Shown here: in pieces, positions 1 to 15,000 of the stretch
Layout of the letters: every line of letters begins with the position of its first letter
How positions within the stretch are numbered: the stretch's first letter is position 1
From: Doris montereyensis
Taxonomy: Eukaryota; Mollusca; Gastropoda; Nudibranchia; Dorididae
NCBI GenBank assembly: GCA_037039925.1
Contig: JAXRKP010001316.1
Coordinates: 48,501 to 112,500 of the forward strand
Direction: 5' to 3'
Length of the DNA: 64,000 nt
The notes under the pieces: model-generated
What the model was told of the DNA's origin: nothing
The model's database searches: none
Seen by the model: only the letters and a program-made list of their open reading frames with translations
Program-made: the position numbers and the translations under genes

Positions 1-600
1 TGATGTTTCAAAGTATTATCCTACTCTTTTCTTAGGTTTATGGGAGAAAAATGGATTCAAATAACAGAAAGTAAGAGAAAAATACGAATATCTCAAAATG
101 TCATTTTTTGACCGTTTTTTTCTAACTTAGCTTGCATTTTTTATCCGATTGACTTGAAATTTGGCACAAACCTTGCTTTTGATGCATGGAATAAAGGTAT
201 GCATGCATTAGATGTTATTTTGTATACTTTCCGAAAAATGAATTTTTTACTTGAATAAAATTGCTGTAAATTGTAAACATTTTCTATGCAACTTTCAACA
301 CACCATAAAACTAAAACTTTGATAGATTCTTCCAAACCCATTTTGTTCTATAGATGTAAATGAAGGAATGTACTAATTTTGAGACACACCCCATAATAAT
401 TGATGCAGTTTTTACATTTTGAAAATGCATGTTATTTTAGCGTCATAAATCCAATATGGCGGTGTTGCAATGACAACACCCAACAAAATTTCAGTTTTTC
501 TCCTCTAATTTAGATACGTACAACTCAAAAATCGAGGTCTTAGTTGGCTTGCTCTATAGGTTTTCAAAATGGCTTTCAGAACCCGCAGAAAACAAAAAGG
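1..600 (+). repeat. dispersed AT-rich repeat, copy 1
   Basis: Bases 1-110 match 28669-28780 at about 90 percent by eye (gtttcaaagtattatcctac and following). Both continue with a gaaatttggca motif and, 250-300 bases on, an aatccAAtATGGc-type motif (440-460 here, 29106-29120 in the other copy). No protein-coding content. 600-2427 holds nothing I can name. Confidence 0.6.
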
Positions 601-2427
601 TTGAAATGCAAACAATAAAATCAGACTTCACCTCAAAATAGCTCGCAGCTTTGTTCCAAAACAGCACATGAACATTTTCTTTGTTGTGTCATCTAGTCTT
701 TGACCACTTGCATGAGCTGAAAAAAAAAGTAAAATAAATATGTCAAGATGCAGTTTCGGTCACTCTAAAGATTATTTAAAATCTTAGCCATTTTTTTCCA
801 ATTTCTCAGTAAGTCTACAAATCCTACTGATTTTTAAAAACATGTTAACGATTCTACAGATCCTACAGTCTACAAATCCTACTGGTTAAGCATATGGCAT
901 AGCTGTGAATGCAGCTCAAAAGCAAATACTGAAAAGATTGCAAAAATTTTTAAAATTGAGCTTTTGACATTTACACCTCCCTTTCCACAAACCAATATAT
1001 AAACAAATATATGAACAACAACGAAAATTCAGAAAATTCATGAGGATGTGTGTCCTGATACAAAGGTCTGCGCCTAAGACGCTGCTGCTTAATAGGCCAA
1101 CGCCTAATAGGCCTATGCGCCTGGGAGGCCGTTTTGTCCATGTAACAGATTCTTACTTCTTCAATTATCATGCCTAAGAGGCCGCTTCGAAAAACTTCTT
1201 GGTCAAATGGCCAAATGGTCTGCTAAACCCAATGAAATAAGATGACAATTCAAATTAAGATCAACAATGCCGTGTTTCTTTCTATCTGGAACATGTACAT
1301 CATGTTGCATTCCTAGAATATCTGCTAGATCAATGCTGCTGAGCCAACATCAGGCTCTTTGATGTTGATGCCAGACACATACCAGGTGAATGAGGAGATT
1401 GACATCTACGGTTTACATTGACACTGGCTGCCATCATTGGAACATCTTGACCAAATCAAAGACACCACCATAATCAATGCAAACTAGAAGCATGTTTTCA
1501 TTGATAACGGCCTTAAGATAGTCTGTATTAAAAACTGGATTAGATCTAAACAATTGATGCAACAGCTATCTAGTTTTGTGATCTGTGGAAAAACAGAAGA
1601 GGAATAAAATTCTAAAGAAAAATACACTGCTTTGTTCTTTCTTCTCTTTATTATATGTCCACCTCCCTCTTGTTTTGAGTCTGAGTACTAGATCTAAAGG
1701 CCTGACCAACTAGCATTACATAATGATTATCTTATTTATACCTAATGCTTTCGCCATAGAGACCATCCAGCTTTTGTCGTCGCCTCTTAGATGGAGATCA
1801 TTGTATTCATCTATTTGGCTAAAACTGTTGGTTTTAAGATTTTGTGATATTTTGAAAGATCAGGAATCACGACCATTGAAGAACAAGTCAGAAAGAATTA
1901 GAATCAGGAATAGGTCAAAGAAGATGGAGATGATAAGGGTACGTCCTCTAAAAAACCAGATTCGAGCATTGCAAAAGAGCACTGCAGTGGGAAAGAAAGG
2001 CCACCAGCAACATGGAGACAAAAATATCAAGAAGAGCCTTAAAAAAAAAGCAATAAGTCCAGAAAGAAGCTTGAGAAGTTGACAAAAGACAGGGGAGGAT
2101 GGAGAATGTTCATTCACGGCCTATATTCTGACAACGGTGGCAGGCAATGACGATGATAAAAGTTTCAGCCAAATCTATTGAAAAGTAAGAAAACCTATTT
2201 GAATTGAAATTTAACAAAATTGTCTCATGAAAATCCAAAATGTGGCATTAACATGTTGACCAGAAGATAAACACTCTTTCACAATACTTTTCTTCTAATT
2301 CAATAATGGGGGTGTCAACAAAATTAGTTAAAATCATCTATCTTTTAAAACGCAAAAATCACGTTAAAGAGACAAAAGGAAAAGATAAAAGAATTTCAAC
2401 AAGACAAAATTCTCTTGTTTAACCAAC

Positions 2428-2579
2428 CATTAATACATTCCTCTGAGAAAGCTTGTGCTCTTTCCAGCTGATTGTCATGCAGGAAGAGATCAAGAAATGT
2501 CACGAGGAATTGACCATAATCAGGACTCATCTGATAAGCGTGGAGGATTGTGTGTCTCGAGTCAAATACTAGATGGGAC
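2428..2579 (-). CDS. TEX11: TEX11 exon 13 (last seen in window)
   Basis: 50 codons between split codons; includes FDSRHTILHAYQMSPDYGQ and LVTFLDLFLHDNQLERAQAF. Counterpart of the TEX11 stretch G-F-H-F-L-T-I-I-H-E-R-F up to the M-L-L-Q helix. The acceptor is caatttttcag and the donor ATTAATG|gttggt. I searched the minus strand below 2428 by eye for the following W-L-H-N-I-L-W exon and did not find it, so the gene continues off the left edge. Confidence 0.82.
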
Positions 2580-5500
2580 CTGAAAAATTGAAAATAGCCA
2601 TACCTCCCTATATGCTTCTTTCATGAACAAGAGAACGTTTTATAAATTATGTTGAAATACGACTTAGTTCTGTGCGAAAAATTATCTCAGCTGATACCGT
2701 TGTTCATATTCTTTGTTTCCTTGGTTTTCAAATATGATACCTTTTCATTCAGTTATAGGCAGAGTGAAGATAAGGAATTGTATCTATGTCTACATTTATG
2801 AAAATATAATTCAAAATGGAGAAGTGAGATAATTTTAAAACATTTTCATGAGGATTTAACATACTGTTGGTATTTCTTGACCATCTGCAGTGCATTAAGA
2901 CACAAATTAGCGTCACATTCAGGGTGCTGAATCAAACTTTCAAATGCTATGTAAAGAAGAAAGAGTGAATTAAATAATCTAATCAAAATATAAGACTTAC
3001 AGCTGGGGGTAATGATGAAAATTGTATTAATTGAAACATTTTCACCTTTATATGTGTCACACGTTCACATAGTTTACAAGCCTCTCTCACTCTACATTCC
3101 CACAAACACAGCTGTCCAATGATAGTGAGGAAGGCAAGTGACTTGTACAGTTCGAGTCTCAAGAATGATTTTTTTTATTAAGAATATATATTTAAATGTC
3201 TCACTGTCTTTATCAAACTGAACAATTTCTTACTGTTGACTTAACAATACCGTACTGTCTCCCCTAGACAATTCTCAAACACATATCTCACAATCAGATG
3301 CACACAGCAAGAAGAGAGTGAGCAAGTTAATAACCAGATTAAATATAGTAGATCAGAAGGAAATGTGGGAGCGTCATGAGTCCAAACTGATTGGCTCAAA
3401 AAGACAAAACTACATTCTTAGCTCACAACACTTTCAAGCGGGGGTTGAGTTTAAACTGATTAGTTCAAAAAGATAATACAATATTCGTAGCTTGCAACAA
3501 TTCCATGACAACGAAAGCTGATTGGCTCAAAACAACACAACAACATTTTTCGCTAACAACAATGTCATGAGGAGGACAGCGAGGTGGTTGGGGGAGAGTC
3601 CAAAATGATGGGCTCAAAATAATCAAAATATACAATAAAAGAGGTGAGTGTAGGAGGTGAGAAGCAGACAGTGTAAGCGGACAAATACACTCAAACACAC
3701 ACTCAATACAAAATTGAAAACTGCTCAGATCTGAGACATAACAGTGTCACAAATGCTCTAATCAAAATACTCATAATAACTTGAACAGATAGATAATTTC
3801 AAAATCTCCATTTCACATCTTCACTTTAGCAAAGGATAATAACATATATATAAGCTTAACTCAAAGACCTTTCGACTTTATTTCTGACATAAAGCTGAAT
3901 ACATACTGAGGCTTTTTACAAGTAAGATCATTAATGTCTGTTTTAGCTGTATAGCATTATTTTAAATGGATAAACTCTTCTGAGATAGAAAGTCTTTAAA
4001 ATTAATTTTAAATGGATAAACTCTTCTGAGATAGAAAGTCTTTAAAATTAATTTTCTTGAAACACATAAATTCCTGACAGGAAAAGTGTCAATTTTTGTT
4101 GTGATTGTCTAAATACTGGTACATCAAACATTTATTTCAATGAAAGAAATCTTTCTCTTTTTTACCTTGTTTGAGGGTAGGGATGTCTTCTTTAGCAGCA
4201 AGAAGAAGACAAAATTTCAAATAAAGCCCACATATATGAGGATGTAACTGAGGAAACAATGTTATCAGTTATCAAAGGGTGAAAAAGTCAAATTCTTTTA
4301 TTTCTTGATAACGTAAGAAAAAAAAAGCATGCCATAACACTGACTGAAAGGACCCCAAATAATCAAGCACATATGAAAAACTGACCCCACATAATCAAAG
4401 AAATAATAATCGAGACACTAATTCTGAGAACGAAAGAAAGTGAGTCAATTCGTATTGTTTCAAAGAAAGGATGTAGAAATTATCTAACCTCAAGATAACG
4501 TTTCATTATAATTATTTGAACACTACAGCCATGTAATATATCAAATAAAATTCTGAAAGGCAAAAACATCATTCATAAACTCGATGAAAGCATATGTTTC
4601 TTTATAATACGCAAGAAATACAAGAGACTGATCTCTCAAGATAAAAAAATCTCAATCCTAGTCATCAGCCTTATAGATTACAAATACAAAAACAAACCCA
4701 ACCCTCTTATCATTATTTTCAAACACTATTATGCTATGCAAATATTTTGGTCCACTTTCAATTTTAGACTGCTGGTTTGTTCCTATCAATCAGCACTAAT
4801 TATGAGAAATATTTACTCTCTTCATTCATAAGTCCCTAGCAAGGACAAAAAATTAATGTCATGCCATACATCAATACTACAATGAAACACTTCAATTTGA
4901 ATGCTTGGGAGTTAAGAGACTGCAGTGCAGCACTAGTTCTGGAAGTTAGACATAAGAGATTGATGCCAATGTCCATTTCTCATAACATTGAGATGAACAT
5001 AAAATAAATACAGAAAAAAATGTTTTTACCTTGTTTGTTACTGATTTTTAATAAAGTTTTGAATATCTTTCTAAGGGTGCAACAGAGATTTACCATATCC
5101 TTTTACACTATCATGTTTTTACAGCAGTTTTTTTAAATCATGACCAAATTTTAATTTGGCTCCAATTTTTGCATACGTTGCCACCCATTTTCTGCCGGAT
5201 GTCTTTGACATTGCCACGCATTTTGGCTGAAATCCTTAGAAGTGACTCATATCAGGAAGAAAATTCTCATTTCTAAACTACAATAGATATTCAATTGAAA
5301 CTTTCAGGACATACTAATGATGTATTGTGCTACACGAATAACTATTCAAAGCATGCAAATGAGGTCATGTGATTATGGCAGCCATCTAGGATTTTGACAA
5401 TTTATGTTTTTTTGGTCATATCTCAGTGAAAATGACAGTTTATGTTCCAAAATACACCATTGTGAAGCATATCACGGGCTAATCCTCATTTGTGGGTTGT

Positions 5501-8500
5501 ATTGTAGTGTGAAGAAGACAGAGAAAAGGGAAGAATTGGACTATAATGTGAAAAAAATACAATTATTCATGTTGCATGACAAACACAAAAGATGCAATTC
5601 TTAAGAAAAACTACACAAAATGACACAAAAACAGTAATCAAGAATTTTGAATTTATTTTGCAGAGCTGTCCTGTCTACCTAAGTCTTCTATTCTTGTGTT
5701 TTCTTTGGTTGTGTGTCATATATGTCTCTAATTTTCAAATATTCCCAGTGCCAGGCACTAACGTCAACAGTGCCACGCCCTCTTTTCCGAAGAACCTTAT
5801 ACACTTTGTTGTCACTGTCAGAATCAATAAGCTCTTCAACACCTCTATCATATTCGCTGCACCATGGATCATCACTATCTTGAACTCTAGCCTCGTCAGA
5901 ATCAGATTCATAATGGTGCATAATCTGTTCATCATCGAAATCCACGATTTCGAGGTTGCCGGTGTAAACAAGTCAGAAAAATAGGTCAAATCCGAGTCAA
6001 ATCGGCAAATTTTGAACGGAAAAAAAATCACACAGTAGCAGCAGTCTATTACGATGGACGGGAAACTACTCTACATAACAGTTTTATTTTATATTCAGAT
6101 TTTTTAGTGGAGCTGGTCAAGTTTTGACCACAGTCGAAGTCGGCAATATGAATGACAATCGGAAGTTTCGACTATAGTCAATCTCGGCAACGTAAGGGTT
6201 CATGACATCTTTTTTTTCAAGTTTTTAACATACAGAGAAGTATTCTGATGTGAAAACTCCACCCTAGTCTATGGTGATTGACCTTTTCTCTAGTCTCCCA
6301 AAACTTTGATTCTGCTTGGAGACCCAGCTATGAATTCTTGACTCTGTTTGGTTCATCTTCTTCAGCTCCGAAAAAAATTACCATTCAGAAGACAGTATAT
6401 TTATCAAGAGGAGAAAAATGATATCAAAAACGATGAAATTGATCCAGATATAGCAGTTATTTGAGCTTTACAAAAAAGAAAAAAAAGTTATAACCGATAA
6501 ATATTTCATCATAAAACTCTTAATTTCTGATCTGATTTTGATAATATTTAGACCAGAGTTATTTTAATCGAAGTAAGAGTTAATTTATGTCTTCTTTAAG
6601 CTTGCCGTGATGGATTCCATTATTTTGTATTTGACCGTATTTATCACCCAAAAAGGTGTGAACTTTACACTAAAGTTTGCAGGATGCAACGCATCTCGCT
6701 TTGCTCACAGCGTACAAAACTGATCCCTCTTAGATGGCTGATGCGGTGCTCCTGGGTCATGCTGACCGAGGTAAGCAAAGGATCACCAGGTAGCTTTCAC
6801 TCCTGCTAGCTTTGCTGCACTTAACGGTAATTTATAGGTCCAATTAATCAGTTTTTATCTGGCTAAGATAGCTATCGACAGCAAATTTGAACGCTTCCCC
6901 AAACTTTAAAGAGAGTGCTGTGATAGACTGATGAAAGAAAATTATCAAGAAGCATTTCGTTTCCATACAATCAAGGCCTCAATTAGGTCCATCATTTCAG
7001 TACAATAACAGACATAGGGTATTAAGTAAAACGCTTTAACACAAAACCTACAAAGGCGAATGCTATCATATTTTTACAAAATAAGGACAAAACATACAGG
7101 TACGTGCTTACAAAAAGACATTTTTTCGGTCATTAGTATGAACAGAACAGTATCAATTTTTGTAGTACTTCAATATTGAGACTAACGGGAACAAACAATA
7201 TCATTGTAGGAGTAACTCTTAAAACAAAATGAAATAAGATATATATATCATTATGTACATTCAATGATACTTACAGGTAGATCTGCGTGCATGCGCCAGG
7301 GGGCTGTTTTCTAGTATTTGTGTATTCATTATGAATTTCATTCTGATTTGTGAGTTTATAATGCCTCGTGCTCATCTCTCTATCCTGGCAATTGACTGGC
7401 GACAGCTTTCCGTTACCTATCACCCAGCAACCCAAGCCCGAATTTGTATTGTGTATATGTGGGGTGCAATGGTGCTCTAAAATATGCTGTTTTGGGATTG
7501 TTTTGTTTGGAAAGCTTTGTCTATACATGCACATGTATATGTCTATATCCTGTTGAATGTCATTAATTGAATTTTCATTAATTGTCTTTGTGTGTGAGAT
7601 TGCTTTGTGGACTTTACTAAATGTTTTGTTGCTATTGTTGAAAACTAACGCTATCCTGTGTGCTTCATCAATAACTATTGGGCAATGTGTGCATGCCATA
7701 GTCTTTGTCATGATTGTTTGTGTAAGGTCTGTATAAACCTTTTCTTGTAAGTATTTATGACAGTGGTTACTAATAAAAGATTGACTGTGGTATGCCTGTG
7801 GTGTGATTCTGTGTTTCATAAGAAAGGATGATGCAATGGGATCCGACCTAAGTGTGAGTTTTTCATATGTTATTTGTGATAATTTACACTCTGAGAATTT
7901 ATGATTCTCTAGGGTGTGATCCATGCTAGATTTATTTGGAAAAATAAGAGGGGTCAGTAAAAATCGACTGGATAAAGGAAAATCGATTAAAAACGATTTA
8001 CACTCAAGGGAAACATTACATTGCAGGCAAAAAGGGAACGGGTGGAGGAAGTACGTTATAACTTTGTAGTGGTTTGTGACCGCAAATAATTTGTTCTACA
8101 GAATGAAGTGCGATAACCATTCTTTAAAATAAACTCGTTTTCGTTTACTATGTCAGCGTATTTGTTTAGCAATTAGATAAAACATATTGACCAAAGAAAA
8201 AAAACGAAAAATATAAATACATATTAAAATGCTTTTATCAGACAAGTCAAAACTCCACGAGAAATGGTACTTTCACAGAGAACAGACAAGAAGTTAATGC
8301 TAGGATAGAAACACAGACTGAGACAATCGGTGTGAGAGAAGCGTTGTTATAGTGAGATAAAATGGTGCAATTTTTTATAATAATCTCAACAGAGCGATCA
8401 TCTGCCTGGGAACCCAGCTGACCATGCTTGAACCCTGACAGGTGAGTGCATGTGGGTAATTAATGAGTTTTACTGCCCACAACTAAGAGGACGATTTGCT

Positions 8501-11500
8501 ACAGGAATTTAACACTGTGTGCTGGTTTCCCCTCCTCCAGGGCAATCTGAATCTAAAAACAGGCTTGTGATTGGTAAGACTACCAAAGATGTGCTCTCAT
8601 CTCAGGGAATCTTAAAGATCAACCATGCCAACAGATTTACAGCAATTGTTCATGAAGATGTTGTAGGTAGATTTACATTTTACCTATTACATTATTTTAC
8701 AAATGCCCTAAATCACATGATCTTCATTTCATGCTTCAGGAAAGTTATGTTTTTTAAATTGTCTTATTTTAACTTTCAAATTGATTCCAAGATCAGGAAT
8801 TTAGGACAAGAAATAACAAAGTTACAAAAAATTACAAATCCTTGAAAAAACGTGATGAACTAAAGATCACTTTCAATGATTTTGTGCAATAGATATGATG
8901 CAAGAACCGTATACCTAATTCAGTGAAATTCAAGACATTAAAAGAATTTCACAGATTTACATGTTATTCACGCCATTGAAAAGAAATCGTGGTCATTTCG
9001 ATGAAGGTGATTGGCTCAAGATTGTTGGGCAATTATTGAGAAGTTTCCGCCCATTTCAGACAGCTGCAGGCACTCTGCCATCGACAGGGTTAATAGGATA
9101 TTTCCATTATCCTAAAAACTCTGACTTAAGCTCAATTCAATTGATTTTGAGTCCCTTTGTATGATTAAACCTTTTATTCTCTTTCTAATTTTTATGCATA
9201 GGATATCATGAAAGGTGAAGATTTGGGGGAAATATCAACATACACTTGTCAAATATTTCTGTCTCAGTATAAATAGAAAGTGTGATTCACAATGTACCTC
9301 ACATGGATTTACCTCTTTTCTGTTCTTTTTCAGGTATGAAAACAGAGCTGAATCTGTGTTGTATTCCTTGTTGTTTCACAAGCAAAGGCGCACATGGATG
9401 ATGCAAGATAGTGTTATAAATTACTTATATGAAAAATGTGCAGAGAAGAAATTGCTAGGTTCAGAAATTCTCCATTCTGGATTTTTTTGTTTTCAATCCT
9501 TTTGGGGCACACTTAATTTTCTGTCAGGAAAGTAAAACAGTATAAAACAACTTACATTATTGGCCAATGTAACAGCATTAATAGCTTTGTCTTTCCAGTC
9601 TTCTCCTTCCCATTCCATGTAGCACTTTGTCATGAAGCGGAGGGTTTTGGCCTACATAAATAGAACATTACAATGTATGACCCTATAGCTGCATAATGTT
9701 AAAATGAAGAAAGAAAACATGTACAAAAGGACAGTCTTTCTTGTCCTTCTTTGCTAGAAGTGATTGAAATTAATATGAGAATAATGCCAATAGACAAATA
9801 TACAAGAAAATGCCACAGTGGAATGAGGAGATAATAAAAACACATCTTAACTTTATTTGTGGACATAACCTACACTTTTGCTTGTGATCATTATCTATAG
9901 ATAAAGTATTGTCATGAGAAAAATAACAAACAAGTTTTGATGGGGTCAAACTTAAGTGATATTTTTTGCTTTTGAGTTTGGATTTTTGCTTTTAGTATAC
10001 ATATGAGTAACTGTCAAAATACAGTCATCCTATATCATTGAAAACTTTGTAGCATTATTGGTTGACAATGGAAACGGACGCGATCTTGGATTTGGGAATA
10101 AAATCACTCAAAATTTGGCATTCAATATCACGAATTATTTTCAAAAATCTATTACAAAAAAATTGTTTTCTCAAAACAACACTGATGTCATTCTATTAAC
10201 ATTGACAAGAGCAACCTGTGTGCCATATATAATACAAATTGATCTGTAAATGACGGAGGTGATAGAATTTTAATGTGAAAAAACTACTTTTCGAGAAAAA
10301 TGCAAGTAAAGAAATGAAAAGAAAATAACATAAAGCAAGCACTTCAGACGGGCTGCACTTCTTGTAGCAGCACCCTTACTCTTTCGATAGTCTCTGGTAT
10401 TGTTACTAATATGAAGAGGATTGTAAATCTAGGTTTGGATGTGCAATGCTGTGAAAACAGACGTCAAAATGACCAGTTTGTTGTTTTTTTCCTCTATTCC
10501 TATACTTATGCGCATGTTCACATGCAACGCGAACCTTCCAGCTCTTACGGCACTCAACACTGGGCCAAATCAGTGTGCGGTGTTCACGAAGGCCAATCAA
10601 AACAACTGGTGTTGCCACATTGGTGATTAGCCACCACTAGAGCGGTTTTCAGTGCCGTCTTCTCAGTCGGTGTTAGGATAATCCAGGTCAAAATTTTGAC
10701 TGTTTTCATCTACCTTTGCCTTCAAAGTATCTTGTAAAAAAAACAACATACGTCATTTGGACATTTTTCTGCCATAAACTTGTAGATAAATGATCGTTCT
10801 ACCCACATATGCAAAGAACAGAAAGTCAACATTTTGGTCCCAAACTTGCCAATCCAGGTGGTCCCCCCCCCCCCCCGCCCTCCCCTTAACTTTACATGAA
10901 AAGATTATTTCAAGCATAAATTGAAATTCTTATAAGTAAAATATACACATACTTGAATGTTTTGGTTAATATGGGGTGCCTCCATACCAACAGTATAACT
11001 TTCTCTTAACCACTGGATACTTTGTTCAAAATCTTCGGCTTTGTAGCAGTCCACACCAAAATTATAACATAAGTTACTTAAACTTAAACTCTGAGGATAC
11101 AAAGCACGCAGAAAGGTAAATTTGTATTGATGTATTCATACAAGATGTTATTAGAAAATGATACAACACAACAGAGAAAATCAATTAAAAAATTGATTAA
11201 TATTTGTTTTTCATAAAAATCAAATAAAAGTATTTTGAAAGTGAAAATATAATAAAACCGTGTGAATAGTGCAAACGAGATATTTATCCTTATTTACATA
11301 CTCATATTACTCACACACCCCCCCCCACCTGGTATAAGACTACAATTACTACTACCACAAACACTGCTGCTGCTGCTGCTGCTGCAGCTGCTGTTACTAC
11401 AACAGTCACAATAATGATGACCACAACGATGATGATGATAATGAAAACTGCTACAACTACAACAACCACTACTACTACTACTATTACTACTTTCACTACT

Positions 11501-11750
11501 ACTACTACTACCTACTACTACATTTGTACTACTATTACTACTACTACTACAACTATCACTCTGAACATTTTTTTCACACCAGTGAGCTAATATGACAAGA
11601 GAACAGGGAAAAGTATTAAGTAAGAGAACACAAAATAAAAGGAAGAAGGAAATAAAAATGGTAAAAAAATTAAGGAAACATGAAGATAGAAAGAAAAGAA
11701 GAAATAATAAAATCAGGGAAGCAAGAAGAGAAAAAGAAAGAACAACTGAA

Positions 11751-11808
<58 letters not shown>

Positions 11809-11877
11809 AATAATAAAATCAGGGAAGCAAGAAGAGAGAAAGAAAGAAAAAGGACAGAAAGAAAGGAAGAAGAGAGC

Positions 11878-11925
<48 letters not shown>

Positions 11926-12005
11926 GAGAAAAAAAGAAAGAAAGAAAGAAAGAAAAGAAGAAATAGTATAATAATCAGGGAAGCAAGAAGCGAGAAAGAA
12001 AGAAA

Positions 12006-12062
<57 letters not shown>

Positions 12063-15000
12063 AAAGAACAGAGGAAAGAAAGAAAGAATGAATAAATGAA
12101 TGAATGAGTGAAAAAACAGAAAAGAAAATAAGACAGATAAAGAGAGAAAATTTTAAGTGAAAGAATTCATCTAAAAAATGTACATTTTACCTTGTCAGAA
12201 AAAAATGGAAGAAGAGCTTTGGCACCTGAAATTTTTGTACTTGCTTCTTCTTTTCTATCTTGAGCAAAAAACTGAAAATAAATTCAATCAAAAACGAAAG
12301 ACAAATTTAAACTTGTCATTGACCATGAAAGAATCAAATATGTAAACATAATGATGTATTGAACAACAAAGACAAGAAAGTACTCTTCGTGTAGTTGTCA
12401 AAATGAGCCCATTAAGTCCTAAACAATTTCATGTCGTAACATCCAATGATACATGGTGTGACAAACCAGTCATAAATTATTATTTTAAAAATCAAAATGT
12501 CCAGAGAATGCAAAAAGTGGATGTGAGCTTTCTGCAGTCTCTAATGTATTAACCTGAGTATGAATAAAACATGATTAACTGAGAAGCATGCATCAACATG
12601 CTGACCGTCTAAGGAGAAGATAATACACCTACATCTGCATTGTTTGATTTTTCTTTTGAAGGTTTCAGAGGGGAGGAGGTACCTACATCAGATATGACTT
12701 GCTTGTTGATGATTTGTTTGATTTTTCCCCTCTTTTTGACTTCATGTTGCTTTTTATCTTTTCATTTTCTTTGGCTTTTTGTGATGAATACTTTTTCTTT
12801 TGACATTTATTCATTTTTGATTTTAAAAATGTCAATTAATTTTCCTTGTTTCAATGTGGTATATGTTGTTACTCTGATTGATTAAAGTGGCTATAAAACC
12901 ACACCATACCAAACGGCATGGAAATGAAATAATAAACATGGAATGAAAACTTACCAATTCAGCCTCTGTACAGTAAATTTGAAATGCAAATAGATCTATA
13001 TCAAGTTTTTCTTTCTCTCTAAGATCTATGCTGAGTGAGCTTGTTCTGTCTGTAAACCAGTGATGAAGTCTTTGCATCACCTGGAGAAAAATTAATTTAC
13101 TTTTAAAACTTTTTACACATATTTTTTAACCAAACAAAAAACTCATAAATCATCCTACACCCAAAAGCAAGCATAAAAATCTGCACAGATTTTTAAACCC
13201 TAAAAAAAACATTTTGTTTTCAGATATTGAGCACATGTGAGTTTTAATAAGCAAAAAGAATCTTTTACCTTTGACTCACTGTATGAATTTGTGTAGTGGG
13301 AACTATGAGATCCTGAGGCATCCAAATATCTTGCTTTCTTTAACTCACGTCAATATTACTAGTATGACTGCTAATCTTCAGTTCTAACACTGATAATATT
13401 GGAATGGGATTTCCCTTCGCTCTGGAAGTTTCCGTTGAACAAAATGAAATACAAAAATATACAAAATGGAGGTCGAGCTCTTTCTTTATAGAAATTAGCT
13501 AAGATTAATTTTGTCATATTAATGATCTGAGAAGTTATAAAAGAAAGAAAGGGTAAAAAAAAAATCTTGGACTTAAGGCTGAGAGAGTTAAGGAAGACAA
13601 AATTTATACACAATACTTATAACATAAGATTCCATGTTGAAGACATCTCACTTACCTCATTTACAGTACTCAATATTTTGTCAGCCCTGACAACCTCCTT
13701 AACATCTGGTGAAAGAGAAACATTATTTACTCCATACTTAGTAATAAGAGGAACTTGTGTTGAAACTGAGACAAATTCATGTATAAAACATTCTTATTGA
13801 TGGAACTTAAGTAAAGGTATGGAGAATAAGTTAAGTGACACACACAGAGCTTAGATAAACAAAAGGAAGGCAAACTGCACTAGATTGTTGATAGTCTTCG
13901 GCTGGTGTAGTTTTAAAATTTTTAAATGACATAAAGATCAGGAGGCAAAATAGGACATCAAAGCAGTATAACCGCTGACAAACCTAATACATCACAGGTG
14001 GCGCTCTCAGAGAGGGTGATGGTCTTATCTTGGGATGATCATATGTATGCTTCCAAACTCAATCTCCACTCGGCTCAGTTCAGCTAGGGTCAGGATTCTC
14101 ATGATTTCAATTCTGCTAAAACTACTCAATTTTTACTTCCCCTTATGTAACATGTGTGTGAAAGCTCTAAAAAGCAACCTGTGTCATGTGACATAACAAA
14201 AGCAATAAGTTTCAACATAAAATTGTAGGTGTCGGTCTTTAAATATGTATGTGCGCGGAGGTAACTTTATGAGAAAATGAGAAAAACATAAATTCTTTCT
14301 TTCTCTCTTTATCAGTTCCAATATTACCTTTCAGTGCATGGGTTCAGATGCCCGAGATGATCTTTCTCCAGGATTTGTCCTGGCATTTTCTGTTTCCTTC
14401 CAAAAATGTTGATTATCTACGCTTTAATGCCTCTTTTATATCTTCTTCCCACTTTCTCTGAGGTCTGCCTTTTGATCATTTACTTCAACTTTAGCACTGT
14501 ATACTGATTTAGCTATTCTATTGTCATTCATTCTGTTTACATGCCCAAATCATCTCAATTGATTTGTTTCTATCTTAGTTTTTATGCCATCTGCTTTGGT
14601 TTGATCTCTTATTGCTGTGTTTCTGATTTTGCCTCTTTTAGTTTTCCCTACTTCTCTTCTTAGATATTTCGTTTCAACTGCTTGTACTCTACTGTATTCT
14701 CTATGTCTAAGGTCCAGGTTTTGCTGCCCTAGACAAGAGTAGGACAATAAACTATGTTGTATACTGCTATTTTGGTTTTTGTTGACAATTCTTGCTATAA
14801 ATGCCTTTCCTAGATAGTTATTATCATTGCTTTTCGGATTCTCTGGCTGATTTCTTCTCTTAAATTTTCCTCTGACTGAATCATTACTCCTAGGTAATTG
14901 TAGTTTTGAACTTGTTCTAAATGCTCCCTGCCCAATTTAAGATTTTGTGTTTTAGCTTCCCTAGTTAGTAGCATAGTTTTAGTTTTCTTTGCATTTACTC

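Noticed and set aside
8961..9164. 67-codon plus-strand ORF
   Set aside because: It contains gattggctcaag, part of a repeat motif shared with the 3378-3660 minisatellite, and it lacks splice borders.
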